Of a DNA stretch of 64,000 nucleotides, positions 9,076 through 18,456 are shown piece by piece. The stretch comes from Pedobacter sp. BAL39. GTDB lineage: Bacteria; Bacteroidota; Bacteroidia; Sphingobacteriales; Sphingobacteriaceae. Each line of letters opens with the position of its first letter. Position 1 is the stretch's first letter. The stretch is taken from the NCBI RefSeq assembly GCF_000170795.1, contig NZ_ABCM01000001.1:124001-188000 (forward strand), given 5' to 3'. A model generated the notes under the pieces. The model was not told the DNA's origin and ran no database searches. It saw only the letters and a program-made list of their open reading frames with translations. Both the position numbers and the translations under genes were made by a program.

Positions 9076-12000
9076 TTAAAATGAAACACTAAAGCCCAGT
9101 GTGCTGATCACTGGAATCGGGTAACCATTGCCGGGATTTTCCGGATCTGTTGCGGTATAACTTTTCCCCTTGATGGTAAACAGGTTACTTGCCTGAACAA
9201 AAACCCTTGCCTGCTGAACCTTTTTAAAGACATTCTGCAGGTTGTAGCCCAGCTGGATGTTGCGCAGCTTCAGGTAAGATCCATTCTCAAGGTAGTAGGT
9301 AGAAAAGCGCCCTTCATTGTTGCGGTCTACCAGCGTCAGTGCCGGAATTGAGGAACCTGTATTTGAAGGTGTCCAGGCATCCAGCGTCCTTACTCCCCAG
9401 TTTGCCCCAGGCTGTAGTGAGGAGAAGTCGGTCAATCCTTTATAACTGTTACTTACATCCACCCCTTGCACACCCTGCAGGAAAAACGAAAAGTCAAAGT
9501 TTTTGTAACGCATAGAGGTATTCAGTCCATAGATGTATTTAGGGTCACCGCCACCGATATAATCCCGGTCCAGCGGATCGATCACCCCATCCTTATTCAG
9601 GTCTTTATACCTGATCCTTCCGGGAGCCTTACCCGGCTGGGCAGCATGTGCATTCACTTCGTCCACAGAGTTGAAGATCCCATCAGCCACGTAACCAAAG
9701 AAAGAGCCGATCGGTCTGCCCAATATATTTTTATCCGTTCCATTTCCAGCATATGAAGTCAGGATTTCTTCAGGCAGCTCAGTGATTTTATTCCTGTAGG
9801 TAGACACATTGCCGGTTAGCGTAAGGGAAAAATCCGGACTGACCTCTTTTGTCCATGACAACAGCAACTCCAGTCCTTTATTCTGCATGGAGGCACCATT
9901 TGCATACCTGTCACCTCCCTCGCCAATGACAGCCAGGTAGGCAGGTTTGATCAATATATCTGAAGTTTTCTTCACGAAGTAATCCAGTGATCCGGAGATC
10001 GATTGATCAAAGAGCCCAAAATCAAGTCCGAAATTTGATTGTGTTGTCGCTTCCCATTTCAGGGTTGGATTCCCTTGTTGGATCAATGCAAAACCCGAGG
10101 GCAGTTGACCGGTATCTTTACCATCAATGTCGTAAGCTGTTCCACCATCAAAGTTACCGATGGCGTTTGTACCATAGACTGCCGAATATAGGGTATAGGT
10201 TGCATTGTTGGCAATCTCCTGATTTCCGTTCTGTCCCCAGCCGTAACGCAGCTTCAGGTCAGATACAAACGGAACGTTCTTTTTGATAAAATCCTCTTCG
10301 CTTAATCTCCATCCGAGGGAGAAGGCCGGAAAGACCCCAAACTGGTTTTCTTTCCCAAATCTGGAGGAACCATCGCGACGTACGGTGGCGGAGAAAAGAT
10401 ATCTGTCATTATAAGAATAGTTGGCTTTGGCAAAATAGGACAGTAGCGCACTGCTGGTTCCATTTCCGCCGTTGTCCTTATTCGTAGAACCTGCGTCAAG
10501 GTAGGCATAGTCCATGTTTTCAAGTGCAAGCCCCTGGCGGAAGCCGCTATGTCCCTGATAAATAATGTCAATCTGCTCATGACCGGCAAGGAAATCAAAC
10601 TGATGTTTTTCTTTCTTCAGCGCATAGGTCAGCGTATTCTGCCAAATTCTGTTGCCCTCATAGTTGCTGTTGGTATTGACAGCATTGGATGGGTCAGACA
10701 GGAAACCTGAAGTATAGGATTTGCGCAATGTCCTTGCATAGTTCCCGTTGTAATCAATCCCGTAACTGGTCCTGAATTTCAGACTTGGGATGATCTCCAG
10801 GTCGGCGTACACATTACCAAATACCCTCCAGAAATTGTTGTAATTCTGCTTGTTGTCCCCAATAAGCCGCATCGGGTTCTGACGGTCGGCCATACCTGCT
10901 GCCGGTCCTCCCCAGCCACCATCAACCGTATAGATCGGTACAATTGGAAATACGATCAGGGAAAGATTGGTGATGTCTCCTGTAGGGATCAGCACATCTT
11001 TTTTGTAGGTGCCCGACAAGTTTTCGCCAATCGTCAGTTTGCCATTGAGCAGATGATAGGCGGAATTGATCCTGCCAGTAATCTTTTTATCCCTGGTTTC
11101 CTTAATGATGCCCTTGTTGTCAAAGTAACTCAAAGAGAAGAGGCTGTTTCCTTTTTCATTGCCATTGGCAATGCTCAGGTTGTAACTCTGGAGCAGGGAA
11201 GTTTGCGAGATCTCATCAAACCAATTGGTATTTGCCGACCTCATTGTTTTCGCACCATCAATATATTCAGGGATGATTACCTGATTTAATAAGGGATTGT
11301 TAAAGTCATTGTTCCAATCGTACTGATATATCTGATTTTGATTGGGGTTCGCGCCATCGTTTACGGCGGCCTGCCAGTAAGCACGGCCACGCCCTTCAGC
11401 GTCGAGTGTCTTCAGCTTGGTATTGTAATACTGGAGCGATGAAGAAGCATCAAAATCGACCCTGCTGTAACCCGATTTCGCTTTTTTGGTGGTCACAATG
11501 ATGACCCCATTGGCCGCACGGGATCCGTAGATCGTGGCCGATGAGGCATCTTTCAATACTTGTATTGACTCAATATCATTCTGATTCAATTCCTGTAGCC
11601 CTCTTTTGGTAGGGATTCCGTCGATCACATACAGCGGATCGTTATTACCAAGTGTTCCAATCCCCCTGATGCGTACACTTGCACCGCCGTCCGGTGCACC
11701 GCCAGCGGTGATGAATACGCCTGGAATACGGCCTTGCAGCGCACGGATCGGGTTACCTGCAGGGATATCTTTAATGTCTTTCACACTTACGACCGACACG
11801 GCTCCGGTGAGGTCTTTTTTACGTTCCTGCTGATACCCGGTCACTACCACTTCGCTGAGGTCTGTGGTCGTCTCCAGCTGTACATTGAGCGTATTTCCAG
11901 AGGGAATAGCCAGACTTTTCAGGGCTGCACCAGCGTAAGCAAAGCGCAAGGTCTGCCCTGTAATTCCGGCAATACTATAATTGCCTTCTTTATTGGTTTG

Positions 12001-12153
12001 TGTCGACTTACCAGTCTCCACCACCGTCACCGTCACTGATTCCAGCGGCAACATCTGCTGGTCGGTCACCTTTCCCGAGATTGGCCTGGACTGTCCGTAT
12101 CCTGTAACAGACAGGAAAAGCAGCAGGCTGCAAAAGATTAAAATTTTGTTCAT
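9076..12153 (-). CDS. SusC/RagA family TonB-linked outer-membrane transporter
   Basis: A 1025-residue TonB-dependent transporter of the SusC class, forming the channel for nutrient import with its SusD partner. A signal peptide (about 20 residues, ending GYGQ) is followed by a carboxypeptidase-regulatory-like domain (residues about 22-95, SGKVTDQQMLPLESVTVTVV). Next come a TonB-box/plug region with DLTGAVSVV, ALQGRIPGVFI and VRIRGIGTLGNNDPLYVIDG, and then the 22-strand barrel, ending in VISTLGFSVSF with the terminal Phe typical of the beta-barrel signal. There is no STN domain, which fits control by the nearby hybrid two-component system rather than by a FecI/FecR pair. The MFS sugar porter gene lies 123 bp upstream on the same strand. 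Confidence 0.96.
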   Translation of the reverse strand: MNKILIFCSLLLFLSVTGYGQSRPISGKVTDQQMLPLESVTVTVVETGKSTQTNKEGNYSIAGITGQTLRFAYAGAALKSLAIPSGNTLNVQLETTTDLSEVVVTGYQQERKKDLTGAVSVVSVKDIKDIPAGNPIRALQGRIPGVFITAGGAPDGGASVRIRGIGTLGNNDPLYVIDGIPTKRGLQELNQNDIESIQVLKDASSATIYGSRAANGVIIVTTKKAKSGYSRVDFDASSSLQYYNTKLKTLDAEGRGRAYWQAAVNDGANPNQNQIYQYDWNNDFNNPLLNQVIIPEYIDGAKTMRSANTNWFDEISQTSLLQSYNLSIANGNEKGNSLFSLSYFDNKGIIKETRDKKITGRINSAYHLLNGKLTIGENLSGTYKKDVLIPTGDITNLSLIVFPIVPIYTVDGGWGGPAAGMADRQNPMRLIGDNKQNYNNFWRVFGNVYADLEIIPSLKFRTSYGIDYNGNYARTLRKSYTSGFLSDPSNAVNTNSNYEGNRIWQNTLTYALKKEKHQFDFLAGHEQIDIIYQGHSGFRQGLALENMDYAYLDAGSTNKDNGGNGTSSALLSYFAKANYSYNDRYLFSATVRRDGSSRFGKENQFGVFPAFSLGWRLSEEDFIKKNVPFVSDLKLRYGWGQNGNQEIANNATYTLYSAVYGTNAIGNFDGGTAYDIDGKDTGQLPSGFALIQQGNPTLKWEATTQSNFGLDFGLFDQSISGSLDYFVKKTSDILIKPAYLAVIGEGGDRYANGASMQNKGLELLLSWTKEVSPDFSLTLTGNVSTYRNKITELPEEILTSYAGNGTDKNILGRPIGSFFGYVADGIFNSVDEVNAHAAQPGKAPGRIRYKDLNKDGVIDPLDRDYIGGGDPKYIYGLNTSMRYKNFDFSFFLQGVQGVDVSNSYKGLTDFSSLQPGANWGVRTLDAWTPSNTGSSIPALTLVDRNNEGRFSTYYLENGSYLKLRNIQLGYNLQNVFKKVQQARVFVQASNLFTIKGKSYTATDPENPGNGYPIPVISTLGFSVSF

Positions 12154-12276
12154 ATGTTTAAGTTTATATTTGGTTTTACATTCACTTCTCCCTCATCACT
12201 GAAGGCAGAAGTTGAAGATGATCGTCCCTGTTGCCCGCTCGCATATGGAGAGCTGGCAGGCGGGAAATTGGTAGAA

Positions 12277-13632
12277 TTACAGCCCCTCCTCCAGCTGTTC
12301 CAGAGAACGCCCTTTCGTTTCCGGCATCATGCGCCATACAAAAATCAGCTGCAGCACCATCATGGCTGCGAAAAATAAAAAGGTATGCCCCCCACCCAGT
12401 TTCTCGGCGAAGTAAGGGAAAGAAAAAGCAATCAGCGTTGCCATCACCCAGTGTACGGAGCTGCCCAGCGTCTGCCCCTGTGCACGTACCTGGTTAGGAA
12501 AAATCTCTGAGATGAACACCCAGATCACCGCACCCTGCGAGAAGGCGAAAAAGGCAATGAACAACATCAGGCAGAGGGGAATGATAAATCCACTCAGGTT
12601 ATTGGTATAAAAGGCAAAAGACACCAGCAGCAGTGAGGCGATGAGCCCTACCGTACCGATCTTCATCAGCACCTTCCGCCCTACACGGTCGATGAAATTG
12701 ATGGCCAGCAGCGTAAAGATAAAATTGACAGAGCCGATGCCTACCGTCGAAAGCAATGACGAATGTGCACCCAGTCCGGCCATTTCAAAAATCCTTGGTG
12801 CATAATAGATGATCGCATTGATACCGGATACCTGGTTGAAAAAAGCAAACAGCACCGCCAGCATCACCGGTTTCCTGTATCTCGAAGAAAAAAGGTGGCC
12901 TGCAGCTTTTTCTGCCGCGGCATCCTCCAGGGTTCCGCCGCCTGAATTGCCTTTAACGATGGCTGATTTCTGGATCTGTGCCAGCTCCTCTTCGACGTTC
13001 AGTGGATTGATGATCTGTAAAACCTTACGCGCCTGGTCGATGGCGCCCTTTTTCAGGATCAGCCAGCGTGGGCTTTCGGGGATGGTATAAATGAGCACCA
13101 GGAAGATTACTGAAGGTACAGCCTGCACACCCAGCATCCAGCGCCATGAGGATTCGCCGGTCTGACTGATCAGGTAATTCGAAAGATAGGAAATCAGGAT
13201 TCCCAGCACTACATTAAATTGGAAGAGCGCCACCAGCCGCCCACGTCGGTCGGCCGGTGAGATTTCCGAGATGTATATCGGTGCAGTCACACTGGAAACC
13301 CCTACCCCCAGTCCGCCAAGAAAGCGGAATGCAAGGAAACTTGGCCAGCTGGAAGCCATTGCGGTTCCTAATGCAGAAAGCAGGAAAGCAAGTGCAATAA
13401 AGTATAAGGTATTCTTACGTCCGAACCTGTCGGAAGGCCCCGACCCGAGCAGCGATCCAATCACTGTCCCAATCAACGCGATGGAGATGGTCAGCCCATG
13501 CTGAAAGACATCCAGGTTCCAGAATAATTGTATAGAGCGTTCGGCACCGGAAATTACGGCAGTGTCAAAGCCGAATAAAAAACCTCCCAGAGCCACAACA
13601 ATTGCCCAGGTGAAGACAGAAAATTTTCCCAT
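12277..13632 (-). CDS. MFS sugar porter (XylE/GalP-like sugar:H+ symporter)
   Basis: A 451-residue inner-membrane transporter of the sugar porter subfamily with 12 predicted membrane segments. Family signatures are present: GFLFGFDTAVISGA in TM1, DRFGRKNT in loop 2-3, ISEISPADRRGRL after TM4, the PESPRWL motif at the end of TM6, a QVSGINAIIYYAP motif in TM7, DRVGRKVLM in loop 8-9, and the C-terminal PETKGRSLEQLE. These identify a monosaccharide symporter rather than a drug exporter. It is first in a likely operon with SusC and SusD and is divergent from the sugar-sensing hybrid regulator. It would take into the cytoplasm the monosaccharide delivered to the periplasm. The sugar itself cannot be read from sequence. 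Confidence 0.93.
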   Translation of the reverse strand: MGKFSVFTWAIVVALGGFLFGFDTAVISGAERSIQLFWNLDVFQHGLTISIALIGTVIGSLLGSGPSDRFGRKNTLYFIALAFLLSALGTAMASSWPSFLAFRFLGGLGVGVSSVTAPIYISEISPADRRGRLVALFQFNVVLGILISYLSNYLISQTGESSWRWMLGVQAVPSVIFLVLIYTIPESPRWLILKKGAIDQARKVLQIINPLNVEEELAQIQKSAIVKGNSGGGTLEDAAAEKAAGHLFSSRYRKPVMLAVLFAFFNQVSGINAIIYYAPRIFEMAGLGAHSSLLSTVGIGSVNFIFTLLAINFIDRVGRKVLMKIGTVGLIASLLLVSFAFYTNNLSGFIIPLCLMLFIAFFAFSQGAVIWVFISEIFPNQVRAQGQTLGSSVHWVMATLIAFSFPYFAEKLGGGHTFLFFAAMMVLQLIFVWRMMPETKGRSLEQLEEGL

Positions 13633-13871
13633 TGAATTTATATTTGATTGAAGCTAAAGTACCGCCAGTTCCCGCTCCGGGCTTAAAAAAATGTATCATA
13701 AACATTAAATTTTAAGCAAAATCAAAAACAAATCAACATACTGAAAAACAATAAGATAACTCAAAATACTACACCATCGTGAGCGGATATATTCAGTATT
13801 GTATCTGCTATTGTTAAACCTCGTTACATGAATCAGCCTGCATTTAATGCCGGCCGCCCTCCCGCATTTTG

Positions 13872-13885
13872 ATCCTGTACAGGAT
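13872..13885. promoter_or_regulatory. 14-bp palindrome in the regulator/transporter intergenic region
   Basis: ATCCTGTACAGGAT is a perfect palindrome 45 bp before the hybrid regulator's ATG, in the 297-bp divergent gap 13633-13929. It could be an operator. Nothing else in this gap was recognised except AT-rich sequence. Its role is inferred only from position. Confidence 0.3.
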
Positions 13886-13929
13886 TTAGCTAAGTTTATC
13901 ACTGCTAACCAAATTTTTTCAAGCTGGTC

Positions 13930-16686
13930 ATGAACTTACCTTCAAGATATCTCCTCCTTTTCATCACTGCATTGCTCAGCTTCAGCTGTAACCAAAAACA
14001 AGAGAAACATGCCTACCTTATTGGCTTCTCTCAATGTGTAGGTTCCGATCTATGGAGAAAAACCATGCTTGATGAAATGAAAATGGAACTCTCCCTGCAC
14101 CCGGGGGCAAAGCTGGTTTATGCGGATGCCGACAACAACAGCAATACACAGATCAAGCAGGTGAAAGAAATGCTTGACCAGGGCATTGACCTGCTCATCA
14201 TCTCGCCGAATGAAGCGAAACCCCTCACCGAAATTGTCGAGCAAACCTATAGTGATGGTATCCCCGTCATTGTGATCGACAGGAAGACGACTTCTAACCT
14301 GTATACCTGTTATGTGGGGGCCGACAACTACCAGATTGGTTATATGGCCAGCCAGTATCTCGGCAATACCATCAGCGGACCGGCAAACATCCTGGAGGTC
14401 ATGGGCCTCCCGGGATCGTCACCCACCATTGAAAGAAATAAGGGCTTCAACGACGGACTAAAGAAGTTCCCCAACCTGAAAATCAAAAGCCAGGTGTACG
14501 GCGACTGGATGAAACCGAATGCGGAAAGACAATTGTCAAAAATCTCAGACCAGCTCAACGACATCGATGTGGTTTTTGCTCATAATGACAACATGGCCTT
14601 CGCCGCCCAGTCGGTATTCAAAAAACTCGGTATCGCCAGTCAGGCTAAATTTATAGGCATCGATGCCACCCCCGGCGCGGGCGGCGGACTGCAGATGATT
14701 TCCAATGGGCTCATCGATGCAAGTATGCTGTACCCTACAGGTGGTAAAGAAGCCATTACCACAGCCATAAAAATCATGGACAAAATTCCGTTCAGCAAAG
14801 AACTCATCCTGCCTTCACTGGTCATCGACAGCAGTAATGTCCGGTTGATGAACATGCAGTGGGAAAGGATCAAAACGCAACAGAAAGACATTGAACGCCA
14901 GCAGACACTGCTCGAAGAAATGGAAGAACTGTACAACAACCAGCGCTTTATCTTCAACATCCTTGTGGTTGCCCTGGTGCTGACCGTCATCTTCGGCGGA
15001 CTGGCCTACCACTCGCTGACTGAAAACAAAAAGATCAACAAAAGCCTGGAGCAGAAAAATGAAGAAATACTGAATCAGAAAAACCAGCTCATCGCCATCT
15101 CCGCGGAAGCAAAGGAAGCGACGGAAGCCAAGCTTAATTTCTTCACCAACATCTCACATGAGTTCAGGACACCGCTTACGCTGATCCTTTCCCCTCTGGA
15201 TGACCTACTTGCCAACGAAAGTCTTCAGGCCAAAGCAGGAAAAAACCTGCGACTGATCCATAAAAACTCCATCAGGCTCCTGCGACTGGTTAACCAACTG
15301 ATTGATTACCGCAAGATTGAACACCATAAACTCCAGCTGAATGCCTCAGAGAACAACCTGATCAGCTTCATCAAAGACTCCCTGGAGCTGTTCATGCCGA
15401 TCTCGGCCAAGAAAAACATCGACCTTCGCCTGCTCCATAAAGAACGCGAACTGATGGCCTGGTTTGACATGAACCTGATGGACAAGGTGTTCTTCAACCT
15501 GATCTCCAATGCCCTGAAATTCACTGCCGAGCATGGCTTTATCCACATTACGATCGACAAACATGAAGCGGAAAATACGCTCTATATCCACGTCAAAGAC
15601 AATGGCATCGGTATGGAACCAGATGAAACCACAAACATTTTCAACCTCTTTTACCAGGTGGAACGTGGCGCAGCACAGGGCTCAGGTCTGGGCCTGTGCC
15701 TCTCCAAAGAGCTGATGCAACTGCACAAAGGTGATATCCTCCTGAACAGCAAAAAATGGGAAGGCAGTACCTTCACCATCATGCTCCCGCTGGGCGACCA
15801 GCACCTGCTGGAAAATGAAAAAACATCCAGTCCTTCTGTTTATGTCCCACTCTTCAACCAGGTCAACTTCAGTACGGACGACCTGAGTAAAGCGGAAACA
15901 GAAGTTCCCAAAAGCCCCTTCTCTTATGTAAAGGAGCAATCGCTACTCATCGTGGAAGACAATCCTGAGCTGCTGCAATACCTGGTCGACAAGTTTTCCC
16001 CGGACTATGAGGTCTTTACTGCTGATAACGGTAAGATTGGCATACAGGAGGCTTATGAACATGTACCTGACCTCATCATTTCCGATGTGGTCCTTCCTTT
16101 GTTATCCGGAAATGAACTCTGCAATCAATTGAAAAGCGACATCCGGACTTCCCACATTCCGATCATCCTGCTTACAGCCAAGGGAAGCCTGGAGCAGCAG
16201 GTAGAAGGCATCAAAAACATGGCAGATGCCTACCTCACCAAACCTTTCCATGCGGAGTTCCTGATGGAAAATGTAAAAACACTGATCCGAAACCGGTTGG
16301 TCCTCAAAGAACACTACTCCAGTGAATTTCAAACGGAACGTAAGATCCCGATCTCCAGGTCTATTGACAAAAAGTTCGTTAACGACTTTGCTGGTTTCAT
16401 TGAAAACAACCTTTCCAACGAAGACCTGAACGTAGATAAGATCGCTAAAGAGCTCGGCCTCTCCAGGGTACAGCTTTATCGCAAGATCAAGGCCCTGATG
16501 GGATGCACCATCTCCGAATATATCCTCAGCAGAAGGCTCAAAAAGGCCAAATACCTGCTGATGAATGAAAGGTACAACATCTCGGAAATCACTTACATGG
16601 TCGGTTTTGCTTCAGCAACGTATTTTTCTACAGTATTTAAAACTAAATACGGTGTCAGCCCGAGTGAGTTTAAAAAACAGTTGTAG
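13930..16686 (+). CDS. Hybrid two-component system regulator with periplasmic sugar-binding domain
   Basis: A 918-residue single-chain sensor and transcription factor (HTCS). Domains in order: lipoprotein-like signal (LLSFSC), then a LacI/RbsB-type periplasmic binding domain (about 25-320, with LIGFSQCVGSDLWRKTM and VFAHNDNMAFAAQS). A membrane helix (about 340-362) and a coiled linker follow. Next come HisKA with NISHEFRTPLTLIL (phospho-acceptor His near 409) and HATPase with NALKF and GSGLGLCLS. The receiver has LIISDVVLP (Asp near 719), and an AraC-type double HTH fills the C-terminus (about 825-918). HTCS proteins of this architecture bind free monosaccharides and activate adjacent susC/susD loci. 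It is divergent from the MFS-SusC-SusD operon, its probable target. Confidence 0.95.
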   Translation: MNLPSRYLLLFITALLSFSCNQKQEKHAYLIGFSQCVGSDLWRKTMLDEMKMELSLHPGAKLVYADADNNSNTQIKQVKEMLDQGIDLLIISPNEAKPLTEIVEQTYSDGIPVIVIDRKTTSNLYTCYVGADNYQIGYMASQYLGNTISGPANILEVMGLPGSSPTIERNKGFNDGLKKFPNLKIKSQVYGDWMKPNAERQLSKISDQLNDIDVVFAHNDNMAFAAQSVFKKLGIASQAKFIGIDATPGAGGGLQMISNGLIDASMLYPTGGKEAITTAIKIMDKIPFSKELILPSLVIDSSNVRLMNMQWERIKTQQKDIERQQTLLEEMEELYNNQRFIFNILVVALVLTVIFGGLAYHSLTENKKINKSLEQKNEEILNQKNQLIAISAEAKEATEAKLNFFTNISHEFRTPLTLILSPLDDLLANESLQAKAGKNLRLIHKNSIRLLRLVNQLIDYRKIEHHKLQLNASENNLISFIKDSLELFMPISAKKNIDLRLLHKERELMAWFDMNLMDKVFFNLISNALKFTAEHGFIHITIDKHEAENTLYIHVKDNGIGMEPDETTNIFNLFYQVERGAAQGSGLGLCLSKELMQLHKGDILLNSKKWEGSTFTIMLPLGDQHLLENEKTSSPSVYVPLFNQVNFSTDDLSKAETEVPKSPFSYVKEQSLLIVEDNPELLQYLVDKFSPDYEVFTADNGKIGIQEAYEHVPDLIISDVVLPLLSGNELCNQLKSDIRTSHIPIILLTAKGSLEQQVEGIKNMADAYLTKPFHAEFLMENVKTLIRNRLVLKEHYSSEFQTERKIPISRSIDKKFVNDFAGFIENNLSNEDLNVDKIAKELGLSRVQLYRKIKALMGCTISEYILSRRLKKAKYLLMNERYNISEITYMVGFASATYFSTVFKTKYGVSPSEFKKQL

Positions 16687-16710
16687 AGAATAAAATTCCA
16701 TTTATCATTC

Positions 16711-16718
16711 TATCTTTG
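16711..16718 (+). promoter_or_regulatory. Candidate -7 element for the DUF2625 gene
   Basis: TATCTTTG matches TAnnTTTG and lies 20 bases before the ATG at 16739. It overlaps a short hairpin (TATCTTT/AAAGATA). No good -33 partner was found, so this is tentative. Confidence 0.35.
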
Positions 16719-16738
16719 AAAAAAGATAATTCTCATTC

Positions 16739-17506
16739 ATGAAAAGTACCTTCAAAAGCCTGTCAGTACTACTGATCACCTTTCTTTCACTGAACGCCTC
16801 CGCACAGAATAAAATGCAGTCATTGGACGAGTTAGTGAACAAAACAGACCCTGCATGGCCATTGGTACTCGAATGGATCGACTCCGCAAAGAATAAAGTT
16901 GAGGTGCTCATCTATGATCCTGCTGCAGCCAGAACAACCTTATACAACACACAGGTATCCACCTACTCCACCCTTGGTGCGGTCATTTACAACAGCGGCG
17001 GAATTATGATTGATGGTGGCTGGATCAGGATACTGGGTTGTGGAAACCCGCGACTGACGCGTACGGTTTCGGAATGGAACAAGGGCAAAACCATTATGGA
17101 ATTTGGTGATCTCCCTGCATACCTGCTGGTTGCTGATGATGCTGCAGGTGGATTCTTCGCCATCAATTATGGCGCCTTCGGGGAGGATACCAAGGCAGTC
17201 TACTACCTTGCGCCAAATAGCCTGAAATGGGAGTCTATGGGATTAGGGTACACTGAATTTCTTCAGTTTTGTTTCAATGGAGACCTTGCACAATTTTACA
17301 AGGGACTGAGGTGGTCTACCTGGGATAAATTCATCGCTTATCTCGACGGCAACAAATCCTACAGCTTCCGCCCCTATCTGTGGACGGAAGGTGGTGTCGA
17401 TGTAGAGACCTGCACCAGAAAGCTGGTCACCACTGAGGAACTTTTCAAATTCAACATCAATAAACAGAAAGAGCTATACATCAGCGGCAATGCCGAAAAG
17501 CAGTAG
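16739..17506 (+). CDS. DUF2625 family protein, secreted
   Basis: A 255-residue protein with a signal peptide of about 22 residues (ends NASAQ), followed by a full DUF2625 domain. Family hallmarks are SLDELVNKTDPAWPLVLEWI, the STLGAVIYNSGGIMIDGGW block, RILGCGNPRLTRTVSEWN, and the central AINYGAFGEDTKAVYYLAP. The function of DUF2625 is not known. Most members lack a signal peptide, so the predicted export here is notable. It follows the hybrid regulator by 52 bp but has its own candidate -7 element. Confidence 0.85.
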   Translation: MKSTFKSLSVLLITFLSLNASAQNKMQSLDELVNKTDPAWPLVLEWIDSAKNKVEVLIYDPAAARTTLYNTQVSTYSTLGAVIYNSGGIMIDGGWIRILGCGNPRLTRTVSEWNKGKTIMEFGDLPAYLLVADDAAGGFFAINYGAFGEDTKAVYYLAPNSLKWESMGLGYTEFLQFCFNGDLAQFYKGLRWSTWDKFIAYLDGNKSYSFRPYLWTEGGVDVETCTRKLVTTEELFKFNINKQKELYISGNAEKQ

Positions 17507-17647
17507 AATATTATGAACCACTGACCTGCGCGTCCTGCGAATATCGCACAAGCCATAAATTAAACAATTGTCATCATTCAACACAAAAGTTAAAATTTTG
17601 TAAGAAAGCCAAAACTATTTACTGGCCAGACAGTTGTACAGATACCT

Positions 17648-18025
17648 ATGAATGCGATTGATATGAAAAAAATACTTGTGGTGGATGACAACCGGGAGAT
17701 CCGTGAGGTCATCACATGGCTGTTAGAGATGGAGGGATATATCGTAAAAGGCCTTGACAACGGCCGCGATGTAGCAAGCAATATCGATGAATTTACTCCT
17801 GATCTGATCATTTTAGACGTCATGCTTGGAGATGTGGACGGCAGGGACATCTGCAATAACCTAAAACACCAGGAGCTAACCGCAAAATTGCCGATCATCA
17901 TGATTTCCGCAAGTCACGATCCACAGCGGTTATTGAGAAAGTCATGTCATCCAAATGATTTTCTGCCCAAGCCGTTCGACATCCAGTGCCTGCTCGACAA
18001 AGTTGAGTTTCAGCTGGCAAGTTGA
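17648..18025 (+). CDS. Single-domain response regulator (receiver only)
   Basis: 125 residues consisting of one CheY-like receiver domain. It has the acidic pocket VVDDN, phospho-acceptor Asp in LIILDVMLGDVDG, the Ser switch residue in IIMISAS, and the Lys in LPKPFD. There is no output domain, so it must act by protein-protein contact or in a phosphorelay. No histidine kinase lies next to it; two orphan kinases occur at 42441-46439. An internal ATG five codons in (MKKILVV) is an alternative start. Confidence 0.92.
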   Translation: MNAIDMKKILVVDDNREIREVITWLLEMEGYIVKGLDNGRDVASNIDEFTPDLIILDVMLGDVDGRDICNNLKHQELTAKLPIIMISASHDPQRLLRKSCHPNDFLPKPFDIQCLLDKVEFQLAS

Positions 18026-18029
18026 GAAA

Positions 18030-18362
18030 TCAATGCCCTCCTGTTTTTGACAAGAGATTGATCACCAGCACACCGGCAACAATCAACGACAGGCCAATGA
18101 TGGCGTATACATCGGGGACCTGTTTGAAAACAAGCGCTCCTATTGCCGTAATAAAAACAATCCCTACCCCCGACCATATTGCGTACGCTACCCCAATCGG
18201 AATCGTCTTTGTGGCAATGCTCAAAAAATAAAATGCAGCGACCATCGCCAACACCACAATGATACTTGGACCTAACTTTGTAAAACCTTCGGACTTTTTG
18301 ATAAAGGTGGTGCCGGTGAGTTCACAGATGATGGCGAGAAACAAAAACAGGTAGCTTTTCAT
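18030..18362 (-). CDS. EmrE-type small multidrug resistance (SMR) efflux protein
   Basis: A 110-residue protein with four membrane segments, the standard SMR length. It keeps the essential membrane Glu at position 14 (IICELTGTTFIKKSEGF) and the AYAIWSGVG motif of TM3 with the substrate-stacking Trp, and ends in GVLVINLLSK. These features fit the polyaromatic-cation exporting EmrE/Qac branch better than the guanidinium (Gdx) branch. Dimers exchange protons for lipophilic cations across the inner membrane. Its upstream region carries an unusual set of nested repeats (18363-18444). It converges on the lone receiver gene with a 4-bp gap. Confidence 0.93.
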   Translation of the reverse strand: MKSYLFLFLAIICELTGTTFIKKSEGFTKLGPSIIVVLAMVAAFYFLSIATKTIPIGVAYAIWSGVGIVFITAIGALVFKQVPDVYAIIGLSLIVAGVLVINLLSKTGGH

Positions 18363-18444
18363 TTTGATACTTTAGCAGCGCTAATTTATAACAATGCGCT
18401 GCTAATTTATAACAATAACCTGCTCAGTACGCCAAAGTATCAAA
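18363..18444. repeat. Nested inverted and tandem repeats upstream of the SMR gene
   Basis: Outer arms TTTGATACTTT (18363-18373) and AAAGTATCAAA (18434-18444) are exact inverse complements. Inside them are an 8-bp inverted pair AGCAGCGC (18374-18381) / GCGCTGCT (18396-18403) and two copies of GCTAATTTATAACAAT (18380-18395, 18401-18416) spaced 21 bp apart. The outer arm abuts the SMR start codon. It could be an operator array, an RNA structure at the translation start, or a small mobile-element remnant. Confidence 0.6.
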
Positions 18445-18456
18445 TAAAACGAGTAT

